This document shows positions 7,637 through 14,999 of a stretch of DNA of 22,243 nt, piece by piece. This DNA comes from Bacteroidota bacterium (GTDB lineage Bacteria; Bacteroidota; Bacteroidia; Bacteroidales; VadinHA17): NCBI GenBank assembly GCA_023430725.1, contig JAEYZD010000190.1, forward strand, positions 1 through 22,243, written 5' to 3'. The notes under the pieces are model-generated. The model did no database searches and was not told the origin of the DNA. It saw only the letters and a list, made by a program, of their open reading frames with translations. Every line of letters begins with the position of its first letter. The first letter of the stretch is position 1. Both the position numbers and the translations under genes were made by a program.

Positions 7637-7666
7637 TAAATATATGAAATTCACTGAAAAATGCAA
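7637..7666 (-). promoter_or_regulatory. Possible promoter for the lipoprotein pair
   Basis: On the minus strand TTG (7666-7664), 19 nt, then TATATTTA (7644-7637), one base from TAnnTTTG. The start site would lie near 7630, close to the gene start at 7620. The same stretch contains an inverted repeat TTTCAGT (7631-7637) / ACTGAAA (7653-7659) that overlaps the -7 element and could be an operator. Confidence 0.4.
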
Positions 7667-7668
7667 GC

Positions 7669-7698
7669 AAAAAGGGGATTAAGTAAATCAATCCCCTT
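7669..7698 (-). terminator. Intrinsic terminator after kbl
   Basis: On the minus strand AAGGGGATT (7698-7690), a 9-nt loop and AATCCCCTT (7680-7672) form a perfect 9-bp stem running into a short T run (7673-7669). It lies 30 nt after the kbl stop codon and separates tdh-kbl from the lipoprotein pair. Confidence 0.8.
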
Positions 7699-7727
7699 AA
7701 TTGAGTTAATTTATTTCAATTCCCGGC

Positions 7728-8924
7728 TCAGGACTCTTTCAGAACGCCAAGCTCCTTGCCGACTTTTGTGAATGCTGCAATGGCCTTGTCAAGATGTTCC
7801 GGCTCATGGGCTGCTGAGAGCTGCACCCTGATGCGGGCCTGGCCTTTCGGTACAACAGGATAATAAAAACCTGTGACGTAAATGCCTTCATTTAAAAGTT
7901 TTGCGGCCATCTCCTGTGATAATTTTGCATCATAGAGCATCACGGCGCAGATGGCTGACTGTGTGGGTTTGATATCAAAACCTGCCTTCAGCATCTTCTC
8001 CATGAAGTACCTGGTGTTGTGGTGGAGCTTATCCTGCAATTCATTTGTCTCGGTCATCATCTCAACCATCTTTATACCTGCTGCTGCAACCAGGGGCGGG
8101 ATGGAGTTGGAGAACAGATATGGCCTGGAGCGCTGGCGAAGCATCTCAATTATCTCCTTTTTTCCGGTTGTGAAGCCTCCGATGGCACCGCCGAAAGCCT
8201 TGCCCAGCGTACCGGTGATAATCTCGATCTTGCCTTTAAGGTTATGGAGTTCGGTGACACCGCGGCCGGTCTCACCCACAACGCCGGCGGAGTGGGACTC
8301 ATCGACCATGATCATGGCGTTGTATTTGTTTGCCAGTTCATAGATCCTGTCAAGCGGCGCCACGTTCCCGTCCATGGAGAAGACACCGTCAGTGACTATC
8401 AGCCTGAAGCGCTGTGCCTGTGCTGCCTTAAGCTGCTCTTCAAGGTCGTTCATGTCGGCGTTCGCATAGCGATAGCGCTGTGCCTTGCAGAGCCTGACAC
8501 CGTCGATGATAGAGGCATGGTTCAGCGAGTCGGATATGATTGCGTCTTCCTCGGAGAGAAGCGGTTCAAAAACACCTCCGTTTGCATCAAAGCAGGCAGC
8601 ATAGAGAATTGTGTCCTCGGTTCCGAAGAACTCCGCAAGCTTGTGCTCCAGCTCCTTATGCAGGTCGCCGGTTCCGCATATGAACCGCACCGATGACATA
8701 CCGTAACCATGGGTCTCCAGCGCTTCCATGGCAGCTTCAACAAGCTTTTTGTTTGAGGAGAGACCCAGGTAGTTGTTGGCACAGAAGTTCAGCACCTTTT
8801 GTCCGGTGTTGAGGGTGATCTCCGCTCCCTGGGGTGACACAATGACCCTCTCATTCTTGTAGAGTCCGGCCTCCTTTATCTCACCAATTGTTTTCTCCAG
8901 AAAATTCCTGTATTCAGTATACAT
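7728..8924 (-). CDS. kbl: Glycine C-acetyltransferase (2-amino-3-ketobutyrate CoA ligase)
   Basis: This PLP enzyme of the alpha-oxoamine synthase family cleaves 2-amino-3-oxobutyrate with CoA to glycine and acetyl-CoA, the second step of threonine breakdown. The product has 398 residues, as in E. coli Kbl. The PLP-binding aspartate is D208 in VDESHSAG, and the Schiff-base lysine is K242 in TGTLGKAFGGAIGG. Other family landmarks are NYLGLSS (51-57), SVRFICGTGDLHKELE (78-93) and a C-terminal RIRVQLSAAHEPEHLDKA. Neighbour tdh, which supplies its unstable substrate, ends 40 nt upstream, so the assignment is firmer than for an isolated oxoamine synthase. Confidence 0.96.
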   Translation of the reverse strand: MYTEYRNFLEKTIGEIKEAGLYKNERVIVSPQGAEITLNTGQKVLNFCANNYLGLSSNKKLVEAAMEALETHGYGMSSVRFICGTGDLHKELEHKLAEFFGTEDTILYAACFDANGGVFEPLLSEEDAIISDSLNHASIIDGVRLCKAQRYRYANADMNDLEEQLKAAQAQRFRLIVTDGVFSMDGNVAPLDRIYELANKYNAMIMVDESHSAGVVGETGRGVTELHNLKGKIEIITGTLGKAFGGAIGGFTTGKKEIIEMLRQRSRPYLFSNSIPPLVAAAGIKMVEMMTETNELQDKLHHNTRYFMEKMLKAGFDIKPTQSAICAVMLYDAKLSQEMAAKLLNEGIYVTGFYYPVVPKGQARIRVQLSAAHEPEHLDKAIAAFTKVGKELGVLKES

Positions 8925-8964
8925 ATCCTTGATTTTACTATTCAGTCTGTTGCTAAGTTGCGAC

Positions 8965-10002
8965 TCATTCCCACCAGCTCAGTATCACCTTGCCGCAGTT
9001 GCCCTCTTCCATTATGTCAAATCCCTTCTGGAATTCATCAATGTGGAACCGGTGGGTTATGATCGGATCAAGGTTGATGCCGCCTATTATCATCATCTGC
9101 ATCTTATACCATGTCTCCCACATCTCCCGGCCATATATGCCCTTAAGGGTCAGAGCCTTGAAAATGATGTCACTCCAGGGCACCTCGAAGTTGGAGGGTA
9201 GTATCCCCAGCAGGGCGATGTTGGATCCGTTATACATGTTGGCTATCATCTCGCGGAAGGCCGCCGGCGAACCTGACATCTCCAGCCCCACATCGAAGCC
9301 TTTCATGTGCAGCGGTTCAAGCACATCGCTGATCCTTTCTCCCTTTTTAGGATTGATAACCCTCGTGGCGCCCATCTTTTTCGCCAGTTCAAGGCGATAG
9401 TCACTCAGGTCTGTTGCCACAACGTTACGAGCACCCGCGAACCTTGCGATAGCGACTGCCATGCTGCCTATCAATCCCGAGCCGGTGATCAGCACATCCT
9501 CACCCAGCAACGGGAATGCCAGCGCCGTGTGGGTGGCGTTCCCGAAAGGATCCATAATTGCAGCCCACTCATCAGGTATACGCTGATCAAGCAACACCAC
9601 GTTTCGGGCAGGAACCTTCACATATTCAGCAAATGAACCGTCAATGTGCACACCTATACCGACAGTATTCTCGCAGACATGTTCACGGCCGCGACGGCAG
9701 TTACGACATGTGCCGCAGAAGAGGTGCCCCTCACCGGTTACCCTGTCGCCCACCTTGACATTTGTGACGCCCGGTCCGGCTTTTTCGACAAATCCCATAT
9801 ACTCATGGCCGATTGTCATGGGCACCTTTATCGTTTTCTGAGCCCACTCGTTCCATTCGTAGATGTGCAGATCAGTGCCGCATATGGCAGATTTTTTGAC
9901 TTTTATTATCACATCATTGTAGCCTGGCTCAGGAACGGGTACTTCCTGCATCCATAATCCCTTGGCAGCCTGGGCCTTGACGAGAGCTTTCATCTTTTTC
10001 AT
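8965..10002 (-). CDS. tdh: L-threonine 3-dehydrogenase (zinc type)
   Basis: This enzyme oxidises L-threonine with NAD+ to 2-amino-3-oxobutyrate, the substrate of Kbl encoded next. It is a medium-chain zinc dehydrogenase: catalytic zinc site C41 (ICGTDLHIYEW) with H66-E67 (GHEYMG), structural zinc cysteines C96, C99, C102 and C110, and the nucleotide-binding GSGLIGS at 174-180. The reading frame is open back to an ATG at 10044, which would add MYYFYIITNKSSLP. I chose the ATG at 10002 (MKKMKALVK, 345 residues) because E. coli Tdh begins at the aligned MKAL; the ATG at 9993 is equally close. Numbering follows the 10002 start. It probably forms a two-gene operon with kbl. Confidence 0.95.
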   Translation of the reverse strand: MKKMKALVKAQAAKGLWMQEVPVPEPGYNDVIIKVKKSAICGTDLHIYEWNEWAQKTIKVPMTIGHEYMGFVEKAGPGVTNVKVGDRVTGEGHLFCGTCRNCRRGREHVCENTVGIGVHIDGSFAEYVKVPARNVVLLDQRIPDEWAAIMDPFGNATHTALAFPLLGEDVLITGSGLIGSMAVAIARFAGARNVVATDLSDYRLELAKKMGATRVINPKKGERISDVLEPLHMKGFDVGLEMSGSPAAFREMIANMYNGSNIALLGILPSNFEVPWSDIIFKALTLKGIYGREMWETWYKMQMMIIGGINLDPIITHRFHIDEFQKGFDIMEEGNCGKVILSWWE

Positions 10003-10133
10003 CGGGAGTGATGATTTATTCGTTATGATGTAAAAGTAATACAAACCGAAGTAACAAAATATGATTTTTGACGGAGGCTGACGAAGATATCAGTTAACCG
10101 GTTTTACCAGGTTTTCGGCAGGCTCATGCCGGC

Positions 10134-10469
10134 TCACTTAAGCTTCGGGTTGCTGAGATGCCTGTTACTGTCTCTTTCGGTCTTTTTGCGGAAACTCTCC
10201 TCAAGTGCCGAAGTCAGGTCAATCCCTGTCTGGTTGGCAAGGCAGATAAGCACCCACAATACATCGGCCATCTCACCGGCAAGAGAAGATTCTGACTCCT
10301 CATTGCCCCTGAAAGACTGGTCACCATACTTCCGTGCTATTATTCTTGCCACCTCACCAGTCTCCTCAGTGAGAATAGCCATATTGGTCAGCTCGCTGAA
10401 ATACCTGACGCCGTATTGCTTAATCCAGGTATCAACCATTTCCTGTGCCTGGCGGATTGTAATTTCCAT
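10134..10469 (-). CDS. MazG-like nucleotide pyrophosphohydrolase
   Basis: The product has 111 residues, a single all-alpha MazG/dUTPase-like domain. The metal-binding pattern is visible: EETGE (35-39) followed about 27 residues later by EMAD (66-69), the ExxE...ExxD arrangement that holds Mg2+. Members hydrolyse (d)NTPs or modified nucleotides to monophosphate and pyrophosphate as pool cleaners; the substrate cannot be told from sequence. The C-terminus is charged. It lies upstream of tdh in the same direction, with about 130 nt between, so a shared transcript is possible but not shown. Its start is set by MEITIRQAQ, matching the helix-1 start of such proteins. Confidence 0.85.
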   Translation of the reverse strand: MEITIRQAQEMVDTWIKQYGVRYFSELTNMAILTEETGEVARIIARKYGDQSFRGNEESESSLAGEMADVLWVLICLANQTGIDLTSALEESFRKKTERDSNRHLSNPKLK

Positions 10470-10570
10470 TTCGGGTGAATTGATCTGGTCTTAAAATTAC
10501 AATAATAGTTAAATCACCGGATGGCCTTTTGCCGGGGAGGGATGACCGGAGACAATTCCTGCCATTATTT

Positions 10571-10585
10571 GCCGGATGGTCCGGC
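10571..10585. repeat. Small GC-rich palindrome
   Basis: GCCGGA, TGG, TCCGGC form a perfect 6-bp hairpin between the divergent MazG-like and Gfo/Idh/MocA genes. A second copy of CCGGATGG occurs about 55 nt earlier. No T run follows, so it is not a convincing terminator. Apart from this and the promoter at 10628-10658, I see nothing in the 10470-10693 gap. Confidence 0.4.
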
Positions 10586-10627
10586 GGGTAGTAAAATCAG
10601 AACTTTACATTATGTTATAACTTCGGC

Positions 10628-10658
10628 TTGAGTCAAATCATCATTAGAGTTATATTTG
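10628..10658 (+). promoter_or_regulatory. Bacteroidota-type promoter for the Gfo/Idh/MocA-gltX-tatD-tcdA run
   Basis: TTG (10628-10630), 20 nt, then TATATTTG (10651-10658), a full match to TAnnTTTG. Transcription would begin near 10664, about 30 nt before the first start codon at 10694. No other clear promoter was seen ahead of gltX. Confidence 0.65.
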
Positions 10659-10693
10659 CCAGCTGAAGACAAATCATCCGTAATTATACGCTG

Positions 10694-12019
10694 ATGAAAA
10701 CAATATCCAGATCACTTAACAGGAGGGAATTTCTGGGAAGTGCAGCTCTCGGCATCGCCGGGACAGTGATTATTCCTGTATCAGCAGGCTCATGTGCCGG
10801 AAAGAAAGATCCGGGGATGATAAGGCTCGGCTTCATCGGCCTTGGCCGGCAGGCCATGTACCTGATGGACGGATTTATCAGGATACCCGGCGTAGATGTT
10901 GTCGCCGGATGTGATGTGTATGCCGATAAGCGGACTCGCTTTCAGAACCGGGCAGATAAACACTATTCAGAGGAAGGAAGAAAGGTAAAGGTTGACACTT
11001 ATGAGAGATATGATGACCTGCTTGAAAGGAAGGATATAGATGCTGTTGTGATTGCCGTTCCTGACCATGCCCATGCCATTATTGCTATCGCAGCTCTCAG
11101 GTCAGGGAAGGATGTCTATCTTGAGAAGCCGTTGACATTTACTATACATGAAGGTCAGCAGCTGAGAAAGACGGTGCGTGAGACCGGAAGGATACTTGGA
11201 GTTGGCAGCCAGCAGAGATCGGACCCCAATTTTCAGCACGCTGTAAAAATGGTGCGGTCAGGGGCCCTTGGTACAATCACCCTGGTCAATGCCCATGTCG
11301 GACCACCTCCAAAGCCATATGACCTGCCTGCAGAACAGTTGCCGGCAGGACTGAACTGGGACCTTTGGCTCGGACCTCTTCCTGAAACCATACACTATAA
11401 CCCCGAACTCAATCCGCCGATATCACTTGATCCTCCGAGGGACGAGGAGTTCTGGGCAGGATGGCGATGGTACCGCGAGACCGGCGGCGGTTTTACCACC
11501 GACTGGGGAGCACATATGTTTGACGTGGCTCAGTGGGGGCTGGGTATGGATGGAAGCGGACCTGTTGAGATTTCTCCGATTGGCGACGGATCAGAGTACA
11601 TCAAATGGGTGTATTCAACCGGCACAGTTATGACTTCGGAACCATTTGACGAAAAGAAAACAAAAGGTGTCAGGTTCTGGGGTGAAAAGGGATGGATTGA
11701 GGTGTCACGCGAGCACTTTGCAGCTTCAGACCCTGCTCTTAATCCGCCACCGGCCGGGGAGGGAGAGGCTGAAGGCCCGTATGAGACCAAGATACCCCAC
11801 CAGCTTGACTTCATCGATGCCGTTCGCAAGCGGACTGATCCCATAGTGCCTGTGGAGACTGGACACAGCACATGCACCGTATGTACCCTCGGGAACATTG
11901 CCGTGCTGCTTAACCGCACTCTCAGGTGGGATCCTGCCACAGAAACATTTACCGGTGATGCTGACGGTGCCGCAACCGCCATGCTGCATTACACCTATAG
12001 GGAGCCATATAAGTTATAG
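10694..12019 (+). CDS. Gfo/Idh/MocA-family oxidoreductase with Tat signal
   Basis: The product has 441 residues. The N-terminus carries a twin-arginine signal (SLNRREFLGSAALGIAG, RR at 10-11) ending near AGSC (C34), so it may be an exported, lipid-anchored protein. The Rossmann fold starts at IRLGFIGLGRQ (43-53). The hallmark EKP motif lies at 144-146 (VYLEKPLTF), followed by the C-terminal alpha/beta domain with GGGFTTDWGAHMFDVAQWG, which contains the probable catalytic Asp/His pair. Relatives act on sugars, inositols or glycosides with bound NAD(H); the substrate here is unknown. Many Tat-exported members occur in Bacteroidota and Planctomycetota carbohydrate loci, but no glycan genes adjoin. 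gltX begins 9 nt after its stop. Confidence 0.9.
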   Translation: MKTISRSLNRREFLGSAALGIAGTVIIPVSAGSCAGKKDPGMIRLGFIGLGRQAMYLMDGFIRIPGVDVVAGCDVYADKRTRFQNRADKHYSEEGRKVKVDTYERYDDLLERKDIDAVVIAVPDHAHAIIAIAALRSGKDVYLEKPLTFTIHEGQQLRKTVRETGRILGVGSQQRSDPNFQHAVKMVRSGALGTITLVNAHVGPPPKPYDLPAEQLPAGLNWDLWLGPLPETIHYNPELNPPISLDPPRDEEFWAGWRWYRETGGGFTTDWGAHMFDVAQWGLGMDGSGPVEISPIGDGSEYIKWVYSTGTVMTSEPFDEKKTKGVRFWGEKGWIEVSREHFAASDPALNPPPAGEGEAEGPYETKIPHQLDFIDAVRKRTDPIVPVETGHSTCTVCTLGNIAVLLNRTLRWDPATETFTGDADGAATAMLHYTYREPYKL

Positions 12020-12028
12020 ATTCAGAAT

Positions 12029-13540
12029 ATGATAAACAGAAAGATAAGGGTTCGTTTTGCCCCAAGCCCCACCGGCCCGCTGCACATAGGCGGTGTGCGA
12101 ACAGCACTTTATAATTATCTCTTTGCACGCCACCACGGCGGGACCTTCATTCTGCGGATTGAAGACACAGACCAGGCACGGTACGTGGAGGGAGCAGAAG
12201 AATATATAATGGATTCACTTGCCTGGGCCGGCATAAAGGTGGATGAAGGTGTTCGTGAAGGTGGTCCCTTTGCACCATACAGGCAGAGTGACAGGAAGGA
12301 GATATACCATCGGTATGCAGATGAGCTTCTTCGCAGCGGCGATGCCTATTACGCCTTTGACACGCCGGAGGAACTCGAAAGACTGAGACAGGAGCATGAG
12401 TCGCGCGGCGAGACTTTCAATTATGGCTGCATGACACGAATGAGCATGTGCAACTCCCTTACCCTGAGCGCAGAGGAGGTTAAACACCGCATAGGAACGG
12501 GCGAACATTATGTTGTCAGGTACCGCATGCCTGACAATGAGGAGATTCACTTCTCCGATCTTATTCGTGGGGATATTGTTGTCAATACCTCCACCCTGGA
12601 TGATAAGGTTCTCTACAAGTCGGACGGGATGCCGACCTATCACCTGGCAAACATCGTTGATGACCATCTGATGGAGATCTCCCACGTCATCAGGGGAGAG
12701 GAGTGGCTCCCGTCATTGCCTCTTCACGTGATGCTCTACCGCAGCTTCGGCTGGGAGGCGCCTCTCTTTGCACACCTGCCGCTGCTTCTCAAGCCAACAG
12801 GCAAAGGTAAGCTGAGCAAGCGCGACGGTGACAAGATGGGATTCCCGGTTTTTCCCCTTTACTGGCCATACGGCGAAACAGCCTCGGGATACCGCGAAGA
12901 GGGCTACTTCCCTGAAGCTTTTGTGAACATGCTGGCACTACTGGGATGGAACCCGGGAACAGAGCAGGAAATATTCACGATGGACGAACTGATTGCCGCA
13001 TTTACAATCGACAGAGTGGGGAAGTCGGGTTCTCGATTTGATCCGGAGAAGGCAAAGTGGTTCAATACCAAATATTTCCATATGAAGAGCAGCGAAGAGC
13101 TGGCTGAACTCTTCATGCCGTTTGTGCACGAAAAGGGATTCCGGCCTGATCACGCCACACTTGTAAGGATAGTCTCACTTGTAAAGGAGAGAGCCGGATT
13201 CGTGAAGGATCTGTGGAATGAGTCTGATTTCTTCTTCGTTGCCCCGGAGAGCTATGATCCTGACGTCGTCAGGAAGAGGTGGAATGGCGATGCTTCCCGG
13301 CAGCTGACTGAGCTGCGCGATATGGTTGCCGCCGTGCAGCCCTTCGCGCCGGAGGTGCTGGAGCCTGCGGTGAAAGATTGGATCGCCTCAAAGGGATACA
13401 ATACAGGGACCATGCTCAACCTGTTCAGGCTGCTGCTTGTTGGCGCCTCACGGGGTCCGCACCTGTTTGACATTGCAGGCCTGATTGGCAGGGAAGAGAC
13501 GCTGAACCGGCTGGAGAACGGAATCAGGCGACTCTCATAG
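12029..13540 (+). CDS. gltX: Glutamyl-tRNA synthetase
   Basis: This class I aminoacyl-tRNA synthetase charges tRNA-Glu with glutamate. The product has 503 residues. The HIGH-type signature is PLHIGGVRTALYNYLFARH (HIGG at 19-22) and the KMSKS-type loop is KLSKR (261-265). Between them lie the connective domain and GMPTYHLANIVDDHLM (200-215). The helical anticodon-binding domain fills the last 150 or so residues. The segment just after KLSKR (GDKMGFPVFPLYW) is longer than in E. coli and typical of Bacteroidota. Whether it also charges tRNA-Gln cannot be judged here. The gene is packed between the Gfo/Idh/MocA gene (9 nt) and the tatD-like gene (8 nt). Confidence 0.97.
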   Translation: MINRKIRVRFAPSPTGPLHIGGVRTALYNYLFARHHGGTFILRIEDTDQARYVEGAEEYIMDSLAWAGIKVDEGVREGGPFAPYRQSDRKEIYHRYADELLRSGDAYYAFDTPEELERLRQEHESRGETFNYGCMTRMSMCNSLTLSAEEVKHRIGTGEHYVVRYRMPDNEEIHFSDLIRGDIVVNTSTLDDKVLYKSDGMPTYHLANIVDDHLMEISHVIRGEEWLPSLPLHVMLYRSFGWEAPLFAHLPLLLKPTGKGKLSKRDGDKMGFPVFPLYWPYGETASGYREEGYFPEAFVNMLALLGWNPGTEQEIFTMDELIAAFTIDRVGKSGSRFDPEKAKWFNTKYFHMKSSEELAELFMPFVHEKGFRPDHATLVRIVSLVKERAGFVKDLWNESDFFFVAPESYDPDVVRKRWNGDASRQLTELRDMVAAVQPFAPEVLEPAVKDWIASKGYNTGTMLNLFRLLLVGASRGPHLFDIAGLIGREETLNRLENGIRRLS

Positions 13541-13548
13541 TCGAGATC

Positions 13549-14220
13549 ATGACCCCTTCCGGAAACATAAGATTTATTGATTTTCACACCCATAGTTTAA
13601 CTGGCGCTGATGATTCAGTCAGAGTTGTGAGCCTGATGGCCGGAGATGAGGTGCCGGCTGAATTTCCTGCCAATACTCTCTTTTCCGCAGGCATTCACCC
13701 GTGGCAGCTGACTGAGGATAATCTGCCAGAGTTGCAGACGGAACTGCTGCTGACTGTTGCCCACCCGCACGTTGTCATGATTGGTGAGGCCGGGTTTGAC
13801 CGGCTCCGAGGGGCGCAGGGAGAGGTTCAGTACCGTGCCTTTCTCTTCCAGGCGCATATTGCGGAGGAGTTGGGGAAGCCTCTGGTGATCCATTGCGTCA
13901 AAGGGTGGGATGAGCTTAAGCGTGCGCGCAGGGAGGTCAAACCCGGCCGCCCGTGGGTCATCCACGGATTCAGGGGAAGCGGCAGCCTGGCAGCATCGCT
14001 GGCCGGGGAGGGATTCTGGTTCTCGCTGGGAGCTAAAGGACTGACAGATGAGGTGCTTGGGTCGGTCTCCCATGAAAGGCTGCTGCTGGAGACTGACGAT
14101 TCAGGCGGGCAGATATCAGAGATCTACCGCCTGTTTGAGGCTGCAACCGGGTATGATGAGCAAAGCGCGGAGAGACTTATCCGCAGGAATTTCAAATCAC
14201 TTCTAAACTTCAGCCTGTGA
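13549..14220 (+). CDS. TatD-family metal-dependent hydrolase
   Basis: The product has 223 residues, a little shorter than the usual 250-265. It is an amidohydrolase-fold phosphoesterase; relatives act as 3'-5' DNases or in D-Tyr-tRNA-type quality control, and the exact substrate is uncertain. All expected metal ligands are visible: H13 and H15 (IDFHTH), E80 (MIGEAGFD), H115 (VIHCVKGWDE), H139 (WVIHGFRGS) and D183 (LLLETDD). The missing length is mostly in the N-terminal third, between SLTGADDS and SAGIHPW, so it looks functional. It begins 8 nt after gltX and its TGA overlaps the GTG start of tcdA by 4 nt, which implies coupled translation. Confidence 0.88.
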   Translation: MTPSGNIRFIDFHTHSLTGADDSVRVVSLMAGDEVPAEFPANTLFSAGIHPWQLTEDNLPELQTELLLTVAHPHVVMIGEAGFDRLRGAQGEVQYRAFLFQAHIAEELGKPLVIHCVKGWDELKRARREVKPGRPWVIHGFRGSGSLAASLAGEGFWFSLGAKGLTDEVLGSVSHERLLLETDDSGGQISEIYRLFEAATGYDEQSAERLIRRNFKSLLNFSL

Positions 14221-14999
14221 CAGACGGATGGCTTTCACGCACTGAGATGCTCCTGGGCCCCGAAGCGCTGGAGAAGCTGAAGGGATCACATGTCCTGGTG
14301 GCAGGGCTGGGCGGCGTAGGCTCATGGGCAGCAGAGATGATATGCAGGGCCGGGATAGGGGCCATGACAATCATTGACGGCGATGTGGTAACTGCTGCAA
14401 ACCGGAACAGGCAGCTGCCGGCGCTCACATCCACAACGGGCCGCAAGAAGGCCGAGGTGATGGGCGAGAGGCTGCTTGACATAAATCCTGACCTCCGCCT
14501 CCGGATCATAACCGAGTTCATTCGTGATCAGAGGATGATTGACATTCTTGAAGAGGAGAAGTATGATTTTATCGTAGACGCAATTGACACTCTTTCTCCG
14601 AAGGTATTCCTGGTTTTCCATTCCCTGAGACTGAACCTCCGTGTTGTAAGTTCGATGGGAGCAGGGGGCAAATATGATCCCACCGCCATAAGGATAGCCG
14701 ATATCTCAGAGACAAACTTCTGCAACCTGGCAAGGATGCTGCGAAAGAAGCTCCACAAGCTGGGTGTTCACGAAGGGTTTACAGCCGTTTACAGCCCGGA
14801 AGTGGTTGACAAGAATCTCATAGTAAGAGGCTCTGACGAGAGCAACAAGGCATCCAGCGTGGGTACTATGTCTTACATGCCTGCGGCGTTTGGCATAGTC
14901 TGCGCCTCGGTGGTAATAAGGGAACTGGCAGGAACAGCTGAAGCCGGAAAGGTATCTCCCTACCTGGCCATCACCCCCTTCAGCACAGGAAGATCATAG
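14217..14999 (+). CDS. tcdA: tRNA threonylcarbamoyladenosine dehydratase (TcdA/CsdL, ThiF-like)
   Basis: This E1-like ATP-dependent enzyme cyclises t6A37 of ANN-decoding tRNAs to ct6A. The product has 260 residues, the usual size. The start is GTG, overlapping the preceding stop as GTGA. The nucleotide site is GLGGVGSWAAE (30-40), IIDGD (52-56), then NRNRQ (62-66) and the lysine region GRKKAE (75-80); VDAIDTLSPK marks the adenylation core. FDSxGAGG-like SSMGAGGKYDP is typical of TcdA rather than MoeB or ThiF. With gltX two genes upstream, a tRNA theme is possible. The last 40 nt overlap the end of the opposing serine hydrolase gene. Confidence 0.92.
   Translation: MTDGWLSRTEMLLGPEALEKLKGSHVLVAGLGGVGSWAAEMICRAGIGAMTIIDGDVVTAANRNRQLPALTSTTGRKKAEVMGERLLDINPDLRLRIITEFIRDQRMIDILEEEKYDFIVDAIDTLSPKVFLVFHSLRLNLRVVSSMGAGGKYDPTAIRIADISETNFCNLARMLRKKLHKLGVHEGFTAVYSPEVVDKNLIVRGSDESNKASSVGTMSYMPAAFGIVCASVVIRELAGTAEAGKVSPYLAITPFSTGRS

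Noticed and set aside
10003..10044. Tdh starting at the upstream ATG (10044)
   Set aside because: The added 14 residues have no counterpart in threonine dehydrogenases; the MKKMKALVK starts align with known N-termini.
10470..10693. tRNA or small RNA gene in the gap between the divergent genes
   Set aside because: No cloverleaf arms or TTC-loop signature; only a 6-bp palindrome and a promoter are visible.
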